DNA of 64,000 bases from Paenibacillus sp. FSL H7-0331 (GCF_001956045.1 NZ_MRTH01000004.1:369204-433203); one strand, 5' to 3'. Positions 18,125 to 27,833 are shown, numbered from the stretch's first letter. Numbers and translations are program-made. The notes: a model not told the origin generated them from the sequence alone.

Positions 18125-19362
18125 TGGGGGGACGGGGCACATTGACGAGCAGCTGGCGGTTATTTGTTCGAAGAGTAGGTTCTGATTGGAGCTATCAATA
18201 TAAAGCGCTGCGGCTTGCCGTGGACTGGATTGTAGCATTGTATGTCGTCATTCCCTTGATGCTTGTGGCAGGTTATCACTATATAACATGGCTCCACACG
18301 CCTCCTGCGTGGTTTCATTTGTTTACGTTACCGATGGTTGCAGCGGTATTGTATGTATTTACCTGGATGGGGACGATACGTTATTTTGTTGAGGAGGGGG
18401 ATCAGCTCTTTCTCAGGCAAAATCAAAGCTGGTTCCGCCATCTGATGGTTCTTGGCTATAGATATTCTCTGGTTCTGCAGGGCGTCACAACCTTACTGCT
18501 GGTAGCTTTGCTGCTGCCCTTGTTATACCAGAACTTCTCCTTTACAGCTGCTGCGGTTGCGAACTTGTTTGTTCTGACCTATTTGTTAAAAGTAACTTTG
18601 GGATTAGCCCGTCAGCTGCTTGCTCTCCATCTGTACGGAATCGTTCTGTGGTTATTGCGGATTATATTATTTACGGGCGCTTTCTTCATATATGAGGATA
18701 TCGTTGCTCACATTATTGAGCAGCCTGTGTTCAGCTGGTGCGGGATGCTGGTGCTATTAGTGCTGTTTGTTGTTCTTAGCCGAGTACGATTGGCCCAGAA
18801 GGGCGCATTTTTTGCCGATATTGCCAGAGAGAGCGATTCCCGGATGAGGATTGTATCACTGATGCTGATTCGGGTCGTTAAACGGAGGATCAGACCGACA
18901 CGCAAGTATCCATTACTGTTTGGAAGATCGCAGCGATTGTTCCGTGGTGCAGGCGCGGCCAGCGGACTGTCTGATTTTTTGGCCAAATCGTATTTTCGCA
19001 GCGGGACGCAGTGGAGATTTACTGTACAGTTTGCGGTGGTGATGGGAGCGGCCTTGTTTTTTTTACCGGGAACACTCAAGATCGTGATCTGGGTCGTGGC
19101 TGCGTGTATGTTGGCCTATTGGAGAAAACGGTTCTGTAAAGAAGAGATGAACGCATCGTTTTTGAAGCTGTTTGACATTCAGGATGCAGCCAAGCATCAA
19201 GCGCTTCAAGCCGTAACTCCCATTCTGGTGCTGCCAGCTCTGCTGCTTATCAGCTTATGTGCAGGTATTTCCATGTTCACCTGGTGGGGACCCCTGCTGA
19301 TGCTCGGAGCTGCTGTACCGCTAGCCTATGGATCATCTTCTGTGTTTACGAGCTGGTACTAG
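18121..19362 (+). CDS. ecsB: ABC transporter permease, EcsB-like
   Basis: A protein of about 413 residues with many membrane spans in two groups and a central cytoplasmic segment rich in Arg ([21 protein letters not shown]). Position directly after the EcsA-like ATPase, size near 400 residues and hydrophobic profile support EcsB. ATG at 18121 overlaps the ecsA stop; TTG at 18142 is an alternative preceded by GGGGGA. It is followed by the UPF0756 gene 14 bases later. Confidence 0.75.
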   Translation: MMGGRGTLTSSWRLFVRRVGSDWSYQYKALRLAVDWIVALYVVIPLMLVAGYHYITWLHTPPAWFHLFTLPMVAAVLYVFTWMGTIRYFVEEGDQLFLRQNQSWFRHLMVLGYRYSLVLQGVTTLLLVALLLPLLYQNFSFTAAAVANLFVLTYLLKVTLGLARQLLALHLYGIVLWLLRIILFTGAFFIYEDIVAHIIEQPVFSWCGMLVLLVLFVVLSRVRLAQKGAFFADIARESDSRMRIVSLMLIRVVKRRIRPTRKYPLLFGRSQRLFRGAGAASGLSDFLAKSYFRSGTQWRFTVQFAVVMGAALFFLPGTLKIVIWVVAACMLAYWRKRFCKEEMNASFLKLFDIQDAAKHQALQAVTPILVLPALLLISLCAGISMFTWWGPLLMLGAAVPLAYGSSSVFTSWY

Positions 19363-19376
19363 GGGAGGGATGGCAC

Positions 19377-19832
19377 ATGATGTCACAGGTGGATATGCCT
19401 TCTATATTGCTTGTCCTGTTAGCTTTTCTCGGCATAATGAGCAGCAACAGCTCCATTACCATCGCGGCTGTTTTCCTGCTGCTGCTCCGAGTTCTGAATC
19501 TGCAGCAAGCCTTTCCATGGATCGAAAAGCATGGATTGTCCATAGGCATCATCATTCTGATGATCGGGATTCTGGCACCGCTAGCGAGTGGAAGTATGAG
19601 TCTGGAGTCTTTGTATAAGTCTTTTCTGAACTGGAAGTCGATCGCAGCCATACTTGTAGGTGTTGGTGTTGCCTACCTGGGAGGCCGCGGCGTTCAGTTG
19701 ATGTCGGCACAGCCCTCGATAGTGACTGCTTTAATCATTGGCACCATTATTGGAGTAGCTTTTCTGAAGGGGGTTCCTGTGGGACCACTTATTGCAGCAG
19801 GTATTCTTTCGTTGATTATTGGGAAGTCATAA
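19377..19832 (+). CDS. UPF0756 (DUF441) membrane protein
   Basis: A 151-residue protein with four to five membrane spans and the family pattern ([34 protein letters not shown]). Function of UPF0756 is unknown to me. The ATG at 19377 is chosen because GGGAGGG lies upstream; an adjacent ATG at 19380 is possible. It is probably cotranscribed with ecsAB. Confidence 0.85.
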   Translation: MMSQVDMPSILLVLLAFLGIMSSNSSITIAAVFLLLLRVLNLQQAFPWIEKHGLSIGIIILMIGILAPLASGSMSLESLYKSFLNWKSIAAILVGVGVAYLGGRGVQLMSAQPSIVTALIIGTIIGVAFLKGVPVGPLIAAGILSLIIGKS

Positions 19833-19901
19833 TGATCAGAGGTAATTAGCTATCAGCCGCGGGATTCGGGGTTTCATTCCGATGATCGGGCTTTTTAAGG
19901 T

Positions 19902-19937
19902 TTGACAATAACCGAACGATCGTTTATTATACAAACA
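19902..19937 (+). promoter_or_regulatory. tetR promoter with operator; predicted leaderless start
   Basis: TTGACA (19902-19907), 17-bp spacer and TATTAT (19925-19930) form a near-consensus promoter. The palindrome AACGATCGTT (19915-19924) fills the spacer and is a likely TetR operator. The expected transcription start falls at about 19937, which is the A of the start codon, and there is no ribosome site. Confidence 0.7.
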
Positions 19938-20509
19938 TGAGACATAAAGATGATAATAAAAGCGAAGCGATCTTCCAGGCGACGATCCAGCTTTTGAACG
20001 AAATTGGTTTTTCAGACATTTCGATGTCCAAGATTGCCAAACGGGCAAATGTATCTCCATCCACGATTTATGTATATTTTGAAAATAAGGAGGACATGCT
20101 GAAAAAGCTCTATTTGAATGTTAAAGAAAAAATGAGCTTGAAAATGCTTCATGGAATTAACGAAACGACCCCGATTCAAGCAGGCTTTGAATTGATTATG
20201 AGCAATCTGAAGGACTTTGTGCTTGATAATAAGGATTATTTTCTGTTTCTGGAACAGTTCACAAACTCGCCGCTGATTGCAAGAATGTGTCTGGATGAGA
20301 GTATTGGGTTCTTTAGAACGCTTCATGAATTCGTTGAAAAAGGACAGCAGCAGCAACTATTAAAACAAGTGGATGCCAATCTGCTGCTCATGTATTGTTA
20401 CTACCCCGTCACACAAATGGCCAAGGAGCATTTTAAAGGGGCTGTAGTGTTCAATCAGGAAAAACTCAAGGAAATAACTCAAATGAGTTGGGACGCCATC
20501 CAAGCGTAG
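19937..20509 (+). CDS. TetR-family transcriptional regulator
   Basis: A 190-residue repressor. The N-terminal helix-turn-helix is clear (ISMSKIAKRANVSPSTIYVYF, split here by naming residues 31-51), and the C-terminal part is a helical ligand domain. It probably represses itself and the oxidoreductase gene 93 bases downstream, since both upstream regions carry AACGA/TCGTT pairs. No Shine-Dalgarno sequence precedes the ATG. Ligand unknown. Confidence 0.88.
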   Translation: MRHKDDNKSEAIFQATIQLLNEIGFSDISMSKIAKRANVSPSTIYVYFENKEDMLKKLYLNVKEKMSLKMLHGINETTPIQAGFELIMSNLKDFVLDNKDYFLFLEQFTNSPLIARMCLDESIGFFRTLHEFVEKGQQQQLLKQVDANLLLMYCYYPVTQMAKEHFKGAVVFNQEKLKEITQMSWDAIQA

Positions 20510-20535
20510 TTATTTCTTTTTTTTATATAATAAAG

Positions 20536-20549
20536 AACGAATGATCGTT
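20536..20549 (+). promoter_or_regulatory. Second candidate TetR operator
   Basis: AACGA-ATGA-TCGTT lies 54 bases before the SDR start codon. It repeats the arms of the operator at 19915-19924 with a four-base spacer. Confidence 0.5.
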
Positions 20550-20602
20550 TAATTTAAAAATATTTAAAACAAAATCCTATTATGAAAGCAGGAATTATTC
20601 AT

Positions 20603-21466
20603 ATGTCTAAAGTATGGTTGATAACAGGAAGCTCGCGAGGACTTGGACGCAGTATTGCTGAAGCTGTTTTGGCGCATGGAGATCAATTGATAGCAACGGC
20701 CCGTAAGACCGAACAACTAGCCGATCTTGTAGCGCAATATGGAGATCAGGTGCGCGCTGTAACGCTGGACGTTACAAGCCCCGAGCAAGCCGAAGCCGCT
20801 GTACAAGCCGCTGTCGAAGCATTTGGACGGCTTGATGTTGTAGTCAACAATGCCGGATATGGGAATATGTCTTCAATCGAAGAAACATCATTCGAGGACT
20901 TCCATGCTCAAATCGACACGAACCTGTGGGGCGTTATTAACGTAACAAAAGCGGCATTGCCTGTTCTGCGCAAGCAAAAATCAGGTCATATCGTGCAGAT
21001 TTCCTCTATAGGCGGCCGCAGTGGCGCACCGGGACTGGGTGCCTATCAGACAGCCAAGTGGGCAGTCGAGGGCTTTTCCGAAGTTCTGTCCAAGGAAGTG
21101 ACTCCACTTGGTTTAAAAGTCACGATTATTGAACCAGGCGGCTTCCGCACAGACTGGGCAGGCTCCTCTATGAGTCACGTTGAACCTGGAGAGGATTATC
21201 AAGGTACAGTAGGCAAATTACAGGAATACATTCGTGAGAAAACAGGTACAGAGCCGGGAGATCCGGCCAAAGGGGCACAAGCGATCATTGCAGTTGTCAA
21301 TGAGGAGAATCCGCCACTTAGACTTCTGCTCGGCAGCGACGCTGTATATATGGCCAAGCTGATCGATCAAGGCAAGCTCGCCGAAACGGAACGGTGGGAA
21401 AAACTCAGTATTTCCACGGATTATTCCGATTCTTCATTGAATGTAGCACTCAAAGATCTGATTTAA
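20603..21466 (+). CDS. Short-chain dehydrogenase/reductase
   Basis: A 287-residue classical SDR. The NAD(P) motif is TGSSRGLG (residues 8-15) with NNAG at 82-85, and the catalytic set N107, S135, Y148 and K152 (YQTAK) is intact. A basic residue after the Gly motif and ARK at 33-35 suggest NADP(H) preference. The ATG at 20603 follows AGGA by about 11 bases; an ATG at 20582 lies before this site. Likely under control of the adjacent TetR protein. Substrate unknown. Confidence 0.88.
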   Translation: MSKVWLITGSSRGLGRSIAEAVLAHGDQLIATARKTEQLADLVAQYGDQVRAVTLDVTSPEQAEAAVQAAVEAFGRLDVVVNNAGYGNMSSIEETSFEDFHAQIDTNLWGVINVTKAALPVLRKQKSGHIVQISSIGGRSGAPGLGAYQTAKWAVEGFSEVLSKEVTPLGLKVTIIEPGGFRTDWAGSSMSHVEPGEDYQGTVGKLQEYIREKTGTEPGDPAKGAQAIIAVVNEENPPLRLLLGSDAVYMAKLIDQGKLAETERWEKLSISTDYSDSSLNVALKDLI

Positions 21467-21495
21467 AACAAAGCCAGCAGAAAGCAGGAAGCCAT

Positions 21496-22218
21496 ATGTC
21501 ATCGAAAGTTAACTCGTCACTTAATAACACAAGGACCGCAAATACACCGCATCAGAAAATACGGGCGATTATTACGGGGGTTACCGGGATGGTAGGGGAA
21601 GGTGTACTCCACGAATGCCTTATGCATCCGGATGTCGAGCAGGTATTAGTAATTAATCGGAAGCCGTGTGGTGTAACACACCCCAAGCTTATTGAAATCC
21701 TGCATCATGATTTTTATGACCTGACGCCTATCACAGCTCAATTAGCGCCTTACAACGCCTGCTTTTTTTGCCTGGGCGTTTCCTCGGCCGGGATGAAAGA
21801 AGCGGATTACGAGAGAGTGACGTATCAACTTACGATGCATGTGGCTGAACTGTTATCCCGACTCAATCCCGATATGACCTTTTGTTATATAACCGGAACG
21901 GGGACTGACAGCTCTGAGCAGGGAAGAAGCATGTGGGCCAGAGTGAAGGGGAAAACGGAAAATCATCTGCTGCAGCTTCCGTTCAAGAGAGCATTTATGT
22001 TCAGACCCGGCTATATACATCCAACCAAGGGACTACGGAATGCTCATCGGTTGTATTCCCTGCTGTCCTGGTTGTATCCTCCACTTAAACGCCTTTTCCC
22101 CAATCATTTGATCACACTGAGGGAACTGGGGATAGCCATGATTCATACCGTGAATACGGACGATGAGCGATCCATTTTGGAGCCTAAGGATATTCTGAGG
22201 CTGGCTGCGGGCGGATGA
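21496..22218 (+). CDS. Atypical short-chain dehydrogenase, NAD(P)-binding
   Basis: A 240-residue Rossmann-fold protein with the atypical SDR motif TGVTGMVGEG near residue 30. It also has FFCLGVSSAG and YITGTGTDSSEQG, the pattern of small epimerase-like or NmrA-like proteins annotated as NAD-dependent epimerases. The usual catalytic YxxxK is not obvious, though WARVKGKTE takes its place in this group. ATG at 21496 follows AGGAAG and lies 29 bases after the SDR stop, so the two are cotranscribed. Confidence 0.75.
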   Translation: MSSKVNSSLNNTRTANTPHQKIRAIITGVTGMVGEGVLHECLMHPDVEQVLVINRKPCGVTHPKLIEILHHDFYDLTPITAQLAPYNACFFCLGVSSAGMKEADYERVTYQLTMHVAELLSRLNPDMTFCYITGTGTDSSEQGRSMWARVKGKTENHLLQLPFKRAFMFRPGYIHPTKGLRNAHRLYSLLSWLYPPLKRLFPNHLITLRELGIAMIHTVNTDDERSILEPKDILRLAAGG

Positions 22219-22272
22219 TTAGCTTATAATTAGCTGTAAGCCGTTTTCTTCATCAACTCTTGGGAGGTAACA

Positions 22273-23232
22273 ATGAAACTACGATGTGCGATTCTTGATG
22301 ATTATCAGAATGCTGCCTTGCATAGTGCGGATTGGTCGACTATTTCGGAGCAGGTAGAGGTCCAGGTTTTTCAGCAGCACTTTGATCAGGAGGATGAGCT
22401 GGTCAGCGCGATCCAGGATTATGACATCATTGTAGCTATGCGTGAACGCACTCCTTTTAAGGCGCCATTATTTGCGCGGCTGCCGCGCTTGAAGCTGCTC
22501 ATCACGACGGGCATGCGTAATGCTTCCATAGATCTGGCAGCAGCTGCATCTCACGGTGTTGTCGTTAGCGGCACTTCGGGCAGCGGCGATCCTACTACAG
22601 AGCTTACTTGGGCATTGATTCTCGGACTTGCCCGCCATATTGTACCGGAACATAATGCGATTCAGTCGAATGGTCCTTGGCAGAGCACGATTGGCATGGA
22701 TCTTCAAGGAAAAAAGCTCGGCTTGCTGGGGCTTGGCAAACTTGGCAGTCGGGTGGCACGGATTGGGCAGGCCTTTGGGATGGACGTGACGGCATGGAGC
22801 CAGAATTTAACCAAAGCACGTGCTGATGAAGTAGGGGTGAGTTATGCAGCCTCCAAAGAGGAACTGCTCGAAAGCAGTGATATTGTCTCGATCCATCTCG
22901 TACTCAGCGAACGGACGAGAGGGCTGCTTGGCGAGAAGGAGCTCAAGCTAATGCGCCCGACGGCGTATCTGATCAACACCTCGCGCGCACCGATTGTGGA
23001 TCAGGCAGCTCTTGTCGAAGCTCTCCAGAACCAGCGGATAGCAGGGGCGGGGCTGGATGTATTCGAGGTGGAGCCTTTGCCGAAGGATGATGTCTTTCGC
23101 CGGCTTCCCAATGTATTAACCACACCGCATCTCGGGTACGTGTCCCAAGGGAATTATCAAACTTTTTACAGCGATACTGTGGAAAATATAGAAGCGTTTT
23201 TGTCGGGCTCGCCGATTAGAATATTGTCGTAA
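22273..23232 (+). CDS. D-2-hydroxyacid dehydrogenase family protein
   Basis: A 319-residue NAD-dependent dehydrogenase. The nucleotide motif is GLGKLG (153-158), and the catalytic R238 (NTSRAP), E267 (VEPL) and H286 (TPHLGY) are all present. It acts on a 2-keto/2-hydroxy acid that cannot be named from sequence. ATG follows GGGAGG by six bases. A bidirectional terminator closes it. Confidence 0.9.
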   Translation: MKLRCAILDDYQNAALHSADWSTISEQVEVQVFQQHFDQEDELVSAIQDYDIIVAMRERTPFKAPLFARLPRLKLLITTGMRNASIDLAAAASHGVVVSGTSGSGDPTTELTWALILGLARHIVPEHNAIQSNGPWQSTIGMDLQGKKLGLLGLGKLGSRVARIGQAFGMDVTAWSQNLTKARADEVGVSYAASKEELLESSDIVSIHLVLSERTRGLLGEKELKLMRPTAYLINTSRAPIVDQAALVEALQNQRIAGAGLDVFEVEPLPKDDVFRRLPNVLTTPHLGYVSQGNYQTFYSDTVENIEAFLSGSPIRILS

Positions 23233-23258
23233 GGCTGTAAATAGATTATGTCTACAAT

Positions 23259-23295
23259 AAAGAAGCCAACTTTATAGTCTAGAGTTGGCTTCTTT
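23259..23295. terminator. Bidirectional terminator
   Basis: AAAGAAGCCAACT and AGTTGGCTTCTTT form a perfect 13-bp stem between two convergent genes. Confidence 0.9.
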
Positions 23296-23300
23296 GTCTT

Positions 23301-24218
23301 TTATTTGGTTGGCTGCAATTCGACGGCAATGGGCTTATACTTCGAGGACAGGTAGGTGTCTGCTTTAGCTTCTACAATGACCTGCGGATTCATTATATCC
23401 GGCTGAGGCTCGGTCAGGCTGTACTGGATCTGTGCAGTTCCATCAGTAAGAAAACGAATGCCCTCAATCTTGATGCCGTAGCCTGGATTGGGTGTGATGC
23501 CCCGTGACAGCGTAATTCGGTTCAAATCTGCGTTCACTGGCTCAACCGCTACGGTTACTTCATCCTGCTGCGGATTCGTCAGTTTAACGGAGTGGGCTTC
23601 GAGAAACCGGATCGTATTGCTAACCCAGACAGCGGCTTCCCCACGGGTCATTTCCCGTTTAGGGTAGGCCATATGGTTCTCCTCTGTCTTGGCCAGCTTG
23701 TGCAGATACAGAAGCTGCATGCTATTCGTATACGCTTTGTCGATCTGGTCTTCATCAGCAAAGCCGATATACACCAGAATCACAGGAAATGTCCCTTTTT
23801 TGTCCAGCGCATGAATGAGCAAATCGGCATACTGTTCACGAGTAATCGTAGCACCCGGGTCTACATCCTTGGGAATGTTAAGTCCGTTCAACTGGGCGAT
23901 AATAAACGCTTCTGCATACCAAGCATCGTTAGGTACCTTGGTGAAGTAATCGGAAGCCTCCGGTTTTTTAATAAAACGTATCGTATCAAGATTCAGGTTC
24001 AGGCCTTTGACGAGCAGACTCACACTTTGAGCATAGCTGATCGGACTGCGTGGGGCAAAATGCTCGCTATCCACGCCGGTTACGATCCCTTTATCTTTAA
24101 GCATCATAATAGGCTCTTTCTCCGCTGCATCCAAATCCGTAAAGGCAAATACGGAGCCAGCCGACATTGTGCACAACAAAAGGGCTGTTGATACTATCGC
24201 CGTTATCTTTTTCATCAT
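23301..24218 (-). CDS. S-layer homology (SLH) protein with PrcB-like C-terminal domain
   Basis: A 305-residue exported protein. A signal peptide (1 to about 25, ending VFA) precedes three SLH-type segments: about 26-75 (MLKDKGIVTGVD), 80-150 (ITREQYADLLIHAL) and 160-210 (MTRGEAAVWVSNTI). The C-terminal 85 residues (NPGYGIKIEGIRF, then IVEAKADTYLSS) resemble the PrcB C-terminal protease-inhibitor-like domain. SLH repeats anchor proteins to secondary cell-wall polymer. Start ATG 24218 has AAAGGTGG upstream. Confidence 0.8.
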   Translation of the reverse strand: MMKKITAIVSTALLLCTMSAGSVFAFTDLDAAEKEPIMMLKDKGIVTGVDSEHFAPRSPISYAQSVSLLVKGLNLNLDTIRFIKKPEASDYFTKVPNDAWYAEAFIIAQLNGLNIPKDVDPGATITREQYADLLIHALDKKGTFPVILVYIGFADEDQIDKAYTNSMQLLYLHKLAKTEENHMAYPKREMTRGEAAVWVSNTIRFLEAHSVKLTNPQQDEVTVAVEPVNADLNRITLSRGITPNPGYGIKIEGIRFLTDGTAQIQYSLTEPQPDIMNPQVIVEAKADTYLSSKYKPIAVELQPTK

Positions 24219-24481
24219 GATGTTCCACCTTTCTTAATTATAGTTACTCACTCTCCTGCAGTTAATCCTTAGACGGTCCATTTACTGAAAAGGTTGCTGT
24301 GCCCGTATAAATAAAGTCAGCTAGAAGAAGTGTCGTTCAAGAAAAGCAAGGACATTTCAAACCTTTGAATAGATCCGCGCGGGTTCCGATTGTAGGACGA
24401 TCTATGATATGATGGGTAAGGATACAAGGCAAGAGCTGAATGGCAAGAGCTGAATTTATTACCCGATAGGAGATTGTATAG

Positions 24482-25153
24482 ATGAATAAAGTTACGAAGG
24501 CTGATCGTATTAAACGGATGCAGGTTCCACAAGTGGACTCACAGCTTGCAGGCAGAGTTCCGGCTGGACAAGTGGTGACGGAGCGCTTCCCTATTTTACA
24601 CGAGGGTGAAGTGCCTGAATACGATATGTCCAATTGGACCTTACGTGTATTTGGTGAGGTTGCAGAGGAACGGGAGTTCAGCTACGAGGATCTGTTAGCA
24701 CTGCCACAAACCGAGGTTGTCTGCGATATTCATTGCGTTACCCGCTGGACCAAGCTGGACACGGTATGGGAGGGCGTACGCTTCCGTGATTTTCTGAGCT
24801 TGCTGAACATACAGCCACAAGGGAAATATGTTATGCTTCATGCGGATAATGACTACGAAACGAATGTTCCGCTGGAGGATTTAATGGGTGATCAAATCCT
24901 GCTTGCGATCAAATACGATGGCTTACCGCTTACGAAAAAGCACGGCTGGCCGTTGCGATTACTGGTACCGCATCTTTATTTTTGGAAAAGCGCCAAGTGG
25001 GTTCAAGGTATCGAGTTTATGAAGGAAGACAGGGAAGGCTTCTGGGAGCGTAATGGCTTCCACAATACGGCGGATGCTTTTGAGGAGCAGCGCTTTTCAG
25101 GTGAGCCTCTGCCGATTCCCGAGGATGAATGGGTACATAAGGATTATGACTGA
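24482..25153 (+). CDS. Molybdopterin-dependent sulfite-oxidase-like oxidoreductase (YuiH-like)
   Basis: A 223-residue cytoplasmic protein of the sulfite oxidase fold. The probable molybdenum ligand is C85 in CDIHCVTRWTK, and the cofactor-binding area includes HGWPLRLLVPHLYFWKSAKW. There is no heme domain and no Tat signal, unlike MsrP. It matches YuiH of B. subtilis in size and layout; substrate not known. ATG follows AGGAG by nine bases. Confidence 0.88.
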   Translation: MNKVTKADRIKRMQVPQVDSQLAGRVPAGQVVTERFPILHEGEVPEYDMSNWTLRVFGEVAEEREFSYEDLLALPQTEVVCDIHCVTRWTKLDTVWEGVRFRDFLSLLNIQPQGKYVMLHADNDYETNVPLEDLMGDQILLAIKYDGLPLTKKHGWPLRLLVPHLYFWKSAKWVQGIEFMKEDREGFWERNGFHNTADAFEEQRFSGEPLPIPEDEWVHKDYD

Positions 25154-25228
25154 GTATCTCGTAGGAGGCACTAAGCTCCTGTGTCAACAAGGTGAAAGCT
25201 GATCAAGTTCGAAAGTGGTGAAATTACG

Positions 25229-26461
25229 GTGCTACTCCTAACAGCACGCGTTCTCCAACTAATAAGGAGAGCAAGGCAGCCACTGTCCAAGGCGGAAATT
25301 GCCAATGAGACTGGGATTTCTTTATCGGCAGTTTCTGTTCATGTCGATCGATTAATGCAGGAAAAGCTGATCATGGTTTCCCATGTAGGTGCTTCCAGCG
25401 GTGGTAGAAAGCCTAAGCAATACGCGATTCATAAAAATTACGGTATCATCGTTTCCATTGAGCTGGGTATTTCCTACGTTCAGGTTGCGATTGCGGATTT
25501 TGATTGTGAGATTATAGTGACGACGAACTCGCCAAGTGATATTAATCAAGGTCCTGATGCCGTTCTACCTGAGGTTCAGCAGCTGGTGGACCATTTGCTT
25601 CAGGAATATAATCTCGATAAGAGCCTGATTAAAGGGATCGGAATCGGAGTGCCGGGCCCTGTCGATTTTTCCTTGGGAACCCCTATCGCACCCCCTATCA
25701 TGCCAGGCTGGGATCAGTATCCAATCCGTGAATTCTGGTTCCAGCATTATGCGTGTCCCTGTTATGTAGATAATGATGTTAACAATATGGTGCTTGGCGA
25801 ATATGCCAAGGGCTTGAATTTTGAAGTCGATAATTTAATTCACATCAAGGTCGGTACGGGTATCGGCTCCGGTGTGATTTACGATGGCAAGCTGTATCGC
25901 GGCTCTACGGGAAGTGCCGGTGATATCGGGCATTTTGATATTGGCAATGATGTGATGTGCTGGTGCGGGAATCGCGGATGCCTCGAAGCGAACGCAGGAG
26001 GCAAGGCAATCGTCGAAAAGGCGAAGCAGCTTGCTTTATCCGGGAAAAGTGAGCATTTGTTACAGCTGCTGGAGCGCAACGGAAGACTGACACTCGATGA
26101 CTTGGGGGAAGGCTTGCTTAAGCTGGACCCGGCCTCTGTGGAGTTAATCCGCGAGAGCGGAGCTGCGATTGGAAAAGTGATTGCTTCTATCGTAAATTTC
26201 TCGAATCCGTCATTAATTTCAATTGGCGGCAAGCTGTCCGAATTTGGCGACATATTTCTTGCAGCGATTCGCCAAAGTGTATATCAAAGATCAATGCCGC
26301 TGGCTACCCGTAAATTGATGATGAATAAATCGTTATTAGGCAGCAAGGCTGGACTGATCGGTGGCGCTTATATGACGATAGATCAATTGATCCTTCAGGC
26401 AACGAATGATGACCCAGAGTATTTTCTGAATGTGATGCCAAGTATAGAGACATATAAATAA
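25229..26461 (+). CDS. ROK-family transcriptional regulator (XylR/NagC type)
   Basis: A 410-residue regulator. The N-terminal winged helix (residues about 15-60, SKAEIANETGISLSAVSVH) binds DNA. The ROK domain follows with GIGIGVPGPVD and the zinc motif CWCGNRGCLEA. ROK regulators sense sugars. The start is GTG at 25229. The following oxidoreductase gene has a 12-bp inverted repeat on its promoter that is the likely operator. A terminator separates the two genes. Confidence 0.88.
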   Translation: MLLLTARVLQLIRRARQPLSKAEIANETGISLSAVSVHVDRLMQEKLIMVSHVGASSGGRKPKQYAIHKNYGIIVSIELGISYVQVAIADFDCEIIVTTNSPSDINQGPDAVLPEVQQLVDHLLQEYNLDKSLIKGIGIGVPGPVDFSLGTPIAPPIMPGWDQYPIREFWFQHYACPCYVDNDVNNMVLGEYAKGLNFEVDNLIHIKVGTGIGSGVIYDGKLYRGSTGSAGDIGHFDIGNDVMCWCGNRGCLEANAGGKAIVEKAKQLALSGKSEHLLQLLERNGRLTLDDLGEGLLKLDPASVELIRESGAAIGKVIASIVNFSNPSLISIGGKLSEFGDIFLAAIRQSVYQRSMPLATRKLMMNKSLLGSKAGLIGGAYMTIDQLILQATNDDPEYFLNVMPSIETYK

Positions 26462-26471
26462 GTAGAAATGG

Positions 26472-26503
26472 CTGAATGGGGCATTTACCTGTTCAGTTTT
26501 TTT
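26472..26503 (+). terminator. Intrinsic terminator
   Basis: GCTGAA...TTCAG stem with an inner GG/CC extension, followed by seven T, after the ROK gene. Confidence 0.7.
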
Positions 26504-26563
26504 GTTGTTTGCCAAAAGTGCTGGCGAATGATCTATGCGCATATGATCTTTTATCTTTTAAAA

Positions 26564-26606
26564 ATATACTTTTAATATTGAAAGTTAAAAGTATATCTGC
26601 TATAGT
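26564..26606 (+). promoter_or_regulatory. Promoter with long inverted repeat (candidate ROK operator)
   Basis: ATATACTTTTAA (26564-26575) and TTAAAAGTATAT (26585-26596) are perfect 12-bp arms with a 9-bp centre. The -35 box TTGAAA (26578-26583) lies in the centre and TATAGT (26601-26606) follows 17 bp later. A bound regulator would cover the -35 and spacer. The adjacent ROK protein is the best candidate. Confidence 0.75.
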
Positions 26607-26629
26607 CAAAACCAAGGGAGTGGATGTTC

Positions 26630-27778
26630 ATGCGCAGGATCAAAGCGGCTATCATCGGGGCGGGGTTTATCGGAAAAGCCCATCTGGAGGCAGTTCGAAG
26701 GTTGGGATACGTGGATATTGTGGCGATAGGTCAGAATGGGCAAGACAAGGCGGATGCTTATGCGGAAGCGCTCAAGATCCCCAAAGCTTATGGCAATTAT
26801 ATGGATTTATTGAATGATCCTGAAATTGAAGTGATTCATAACTGTACGCCTAACCATCTTCATTTTGAAATTAACAAGCAGGTGCTTCTCCATGGCAAGC
26901 ATCTACTATCGGAAAAGCCGTTGACGTTAACCCGAGAGGAAGCCAAGGAGCTATACGAGCTGGCCAGTCACACGTCGCTGGTGACCGGTATCAATTTTAA
27001 TTATCGGCAGTTTCCGATGGTTCAGCATCTGAAGTCGATGGTCAAGGACAAGGATTTAGGGGAGATTAATATTATTAGAGGCAGCTATTTGCAGGACTGG
27101 CTGCTATATGATACGGATTATAATTGGCGAATGGAGCCTGAGTATGGGGGACAGACGAGAGCCATCAGTGACATCGGGTCGCATTTGTTTGACCTTATTC
27201 AGTATGTAACGGATTTAAGAATCGTTGAGGTATTCGCCGATCTGGCGGTTGTGATACCGAAACGGTATATGAACGCTGCGCAAGGAGAATCCTTTCAACC
27301 GAGCTCGACAGCTGATCGACAACTGGTAGATATTAAGACTGAGGATTACTGTTCTGTACTTGTGAAGTTTGATAATGGTGCTCGCGGCGTGTTTACCGTA
27401 TCTCAAGTATCGGCCGGCAAAAAGAATGCCCTTGAAATTAATCTGGACGGTTCGCAGGCTTCCGGCTCATGGAAACAGGAAGAGCCTTTTCGATTAATGA
27501 TGGGCTATCGCGACAAACCGGGAGAAACCGTTCTGAGAGACCCGAGTCAGCTCAAGAAGGAAGCGCTCCCCTTCATGCATTATCCAAGCGGACATGAGGA
27601 AGGCTGGACCGATAGCTTGAAGAATATGATGCATAACTATTATCAGGCCATCGTGAATCAAGTGCCGATATCTGGTTCTGTGGCGACCTTTAAAGAGGGC
27701 TACGAGATCATGGTAATTAATGATGCCATTGTACGGAGTGCGCGGTCGGGAACATGGGAGACCGTTAACTGGGAGTAG
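26630..27778 (+). CDS. Gfo/Idh/MocA-family oxidoreductase
   Basis: A 382-residue NAD(P)-dependent sugar or inositol dehydrogenase-like enzyme. The Rossmann motif is IIGAGFIGKAHLE, and the catalytic-region EKPLTLT is present near residue 97, with DIGSHLFDL near residue 180 matching the family's D-x-x-x-H pattern. ATG at 26630 follows AAGGGAG by nine bases; ATG at 26624 would be too close. Probably sugar-induced through the ROK protein next door. Confidence 0.9.
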   Translation: MRRIKAAIIGAGFIGKAHLEAVRRLGYVDIVAIGQNGQDKADAYAEALKIPKAYGNYMDLLNDPEIEVIHNCTPNHLHFEINKQVLLHGKHLLSEKPLTLTREEAKELYELASHTSLVTGINFNYRQFPMVQHLKSMVKDKDLGEINIIRGSYLQDWLLYDTDYNWRMEPEYGGQTRAISDIGSHLFDLIQYVTDLRIVEVFADLAVVIPKRYMNAAQGESFQPSSTADRQLVDIKTEDYCSVLVKFDNGARGVFTVSQVSAGKKNALEINLDGSQASGSWKQEEPFRLMMGYRDKPGETVLRDPSQLKKEALPFMHYPSGHEEGWTDSLKNMMHNYYQAIVNQVPISGSVATFKEGYEIMVINDAIVRSARSGTWETVNWE

Positions 27779-27833
27779 GTAGGTGCCCGATACCTATACC
27801 GATTGGTAGTTGTATGAGCTGGATCTCATGCAG

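Noticed and set aside
19860..19900. Possible terminator after the UPF0756 gene
   Set aside because: Only a 4-bp stem (CCGA/TCGG) could be paired; not listed.
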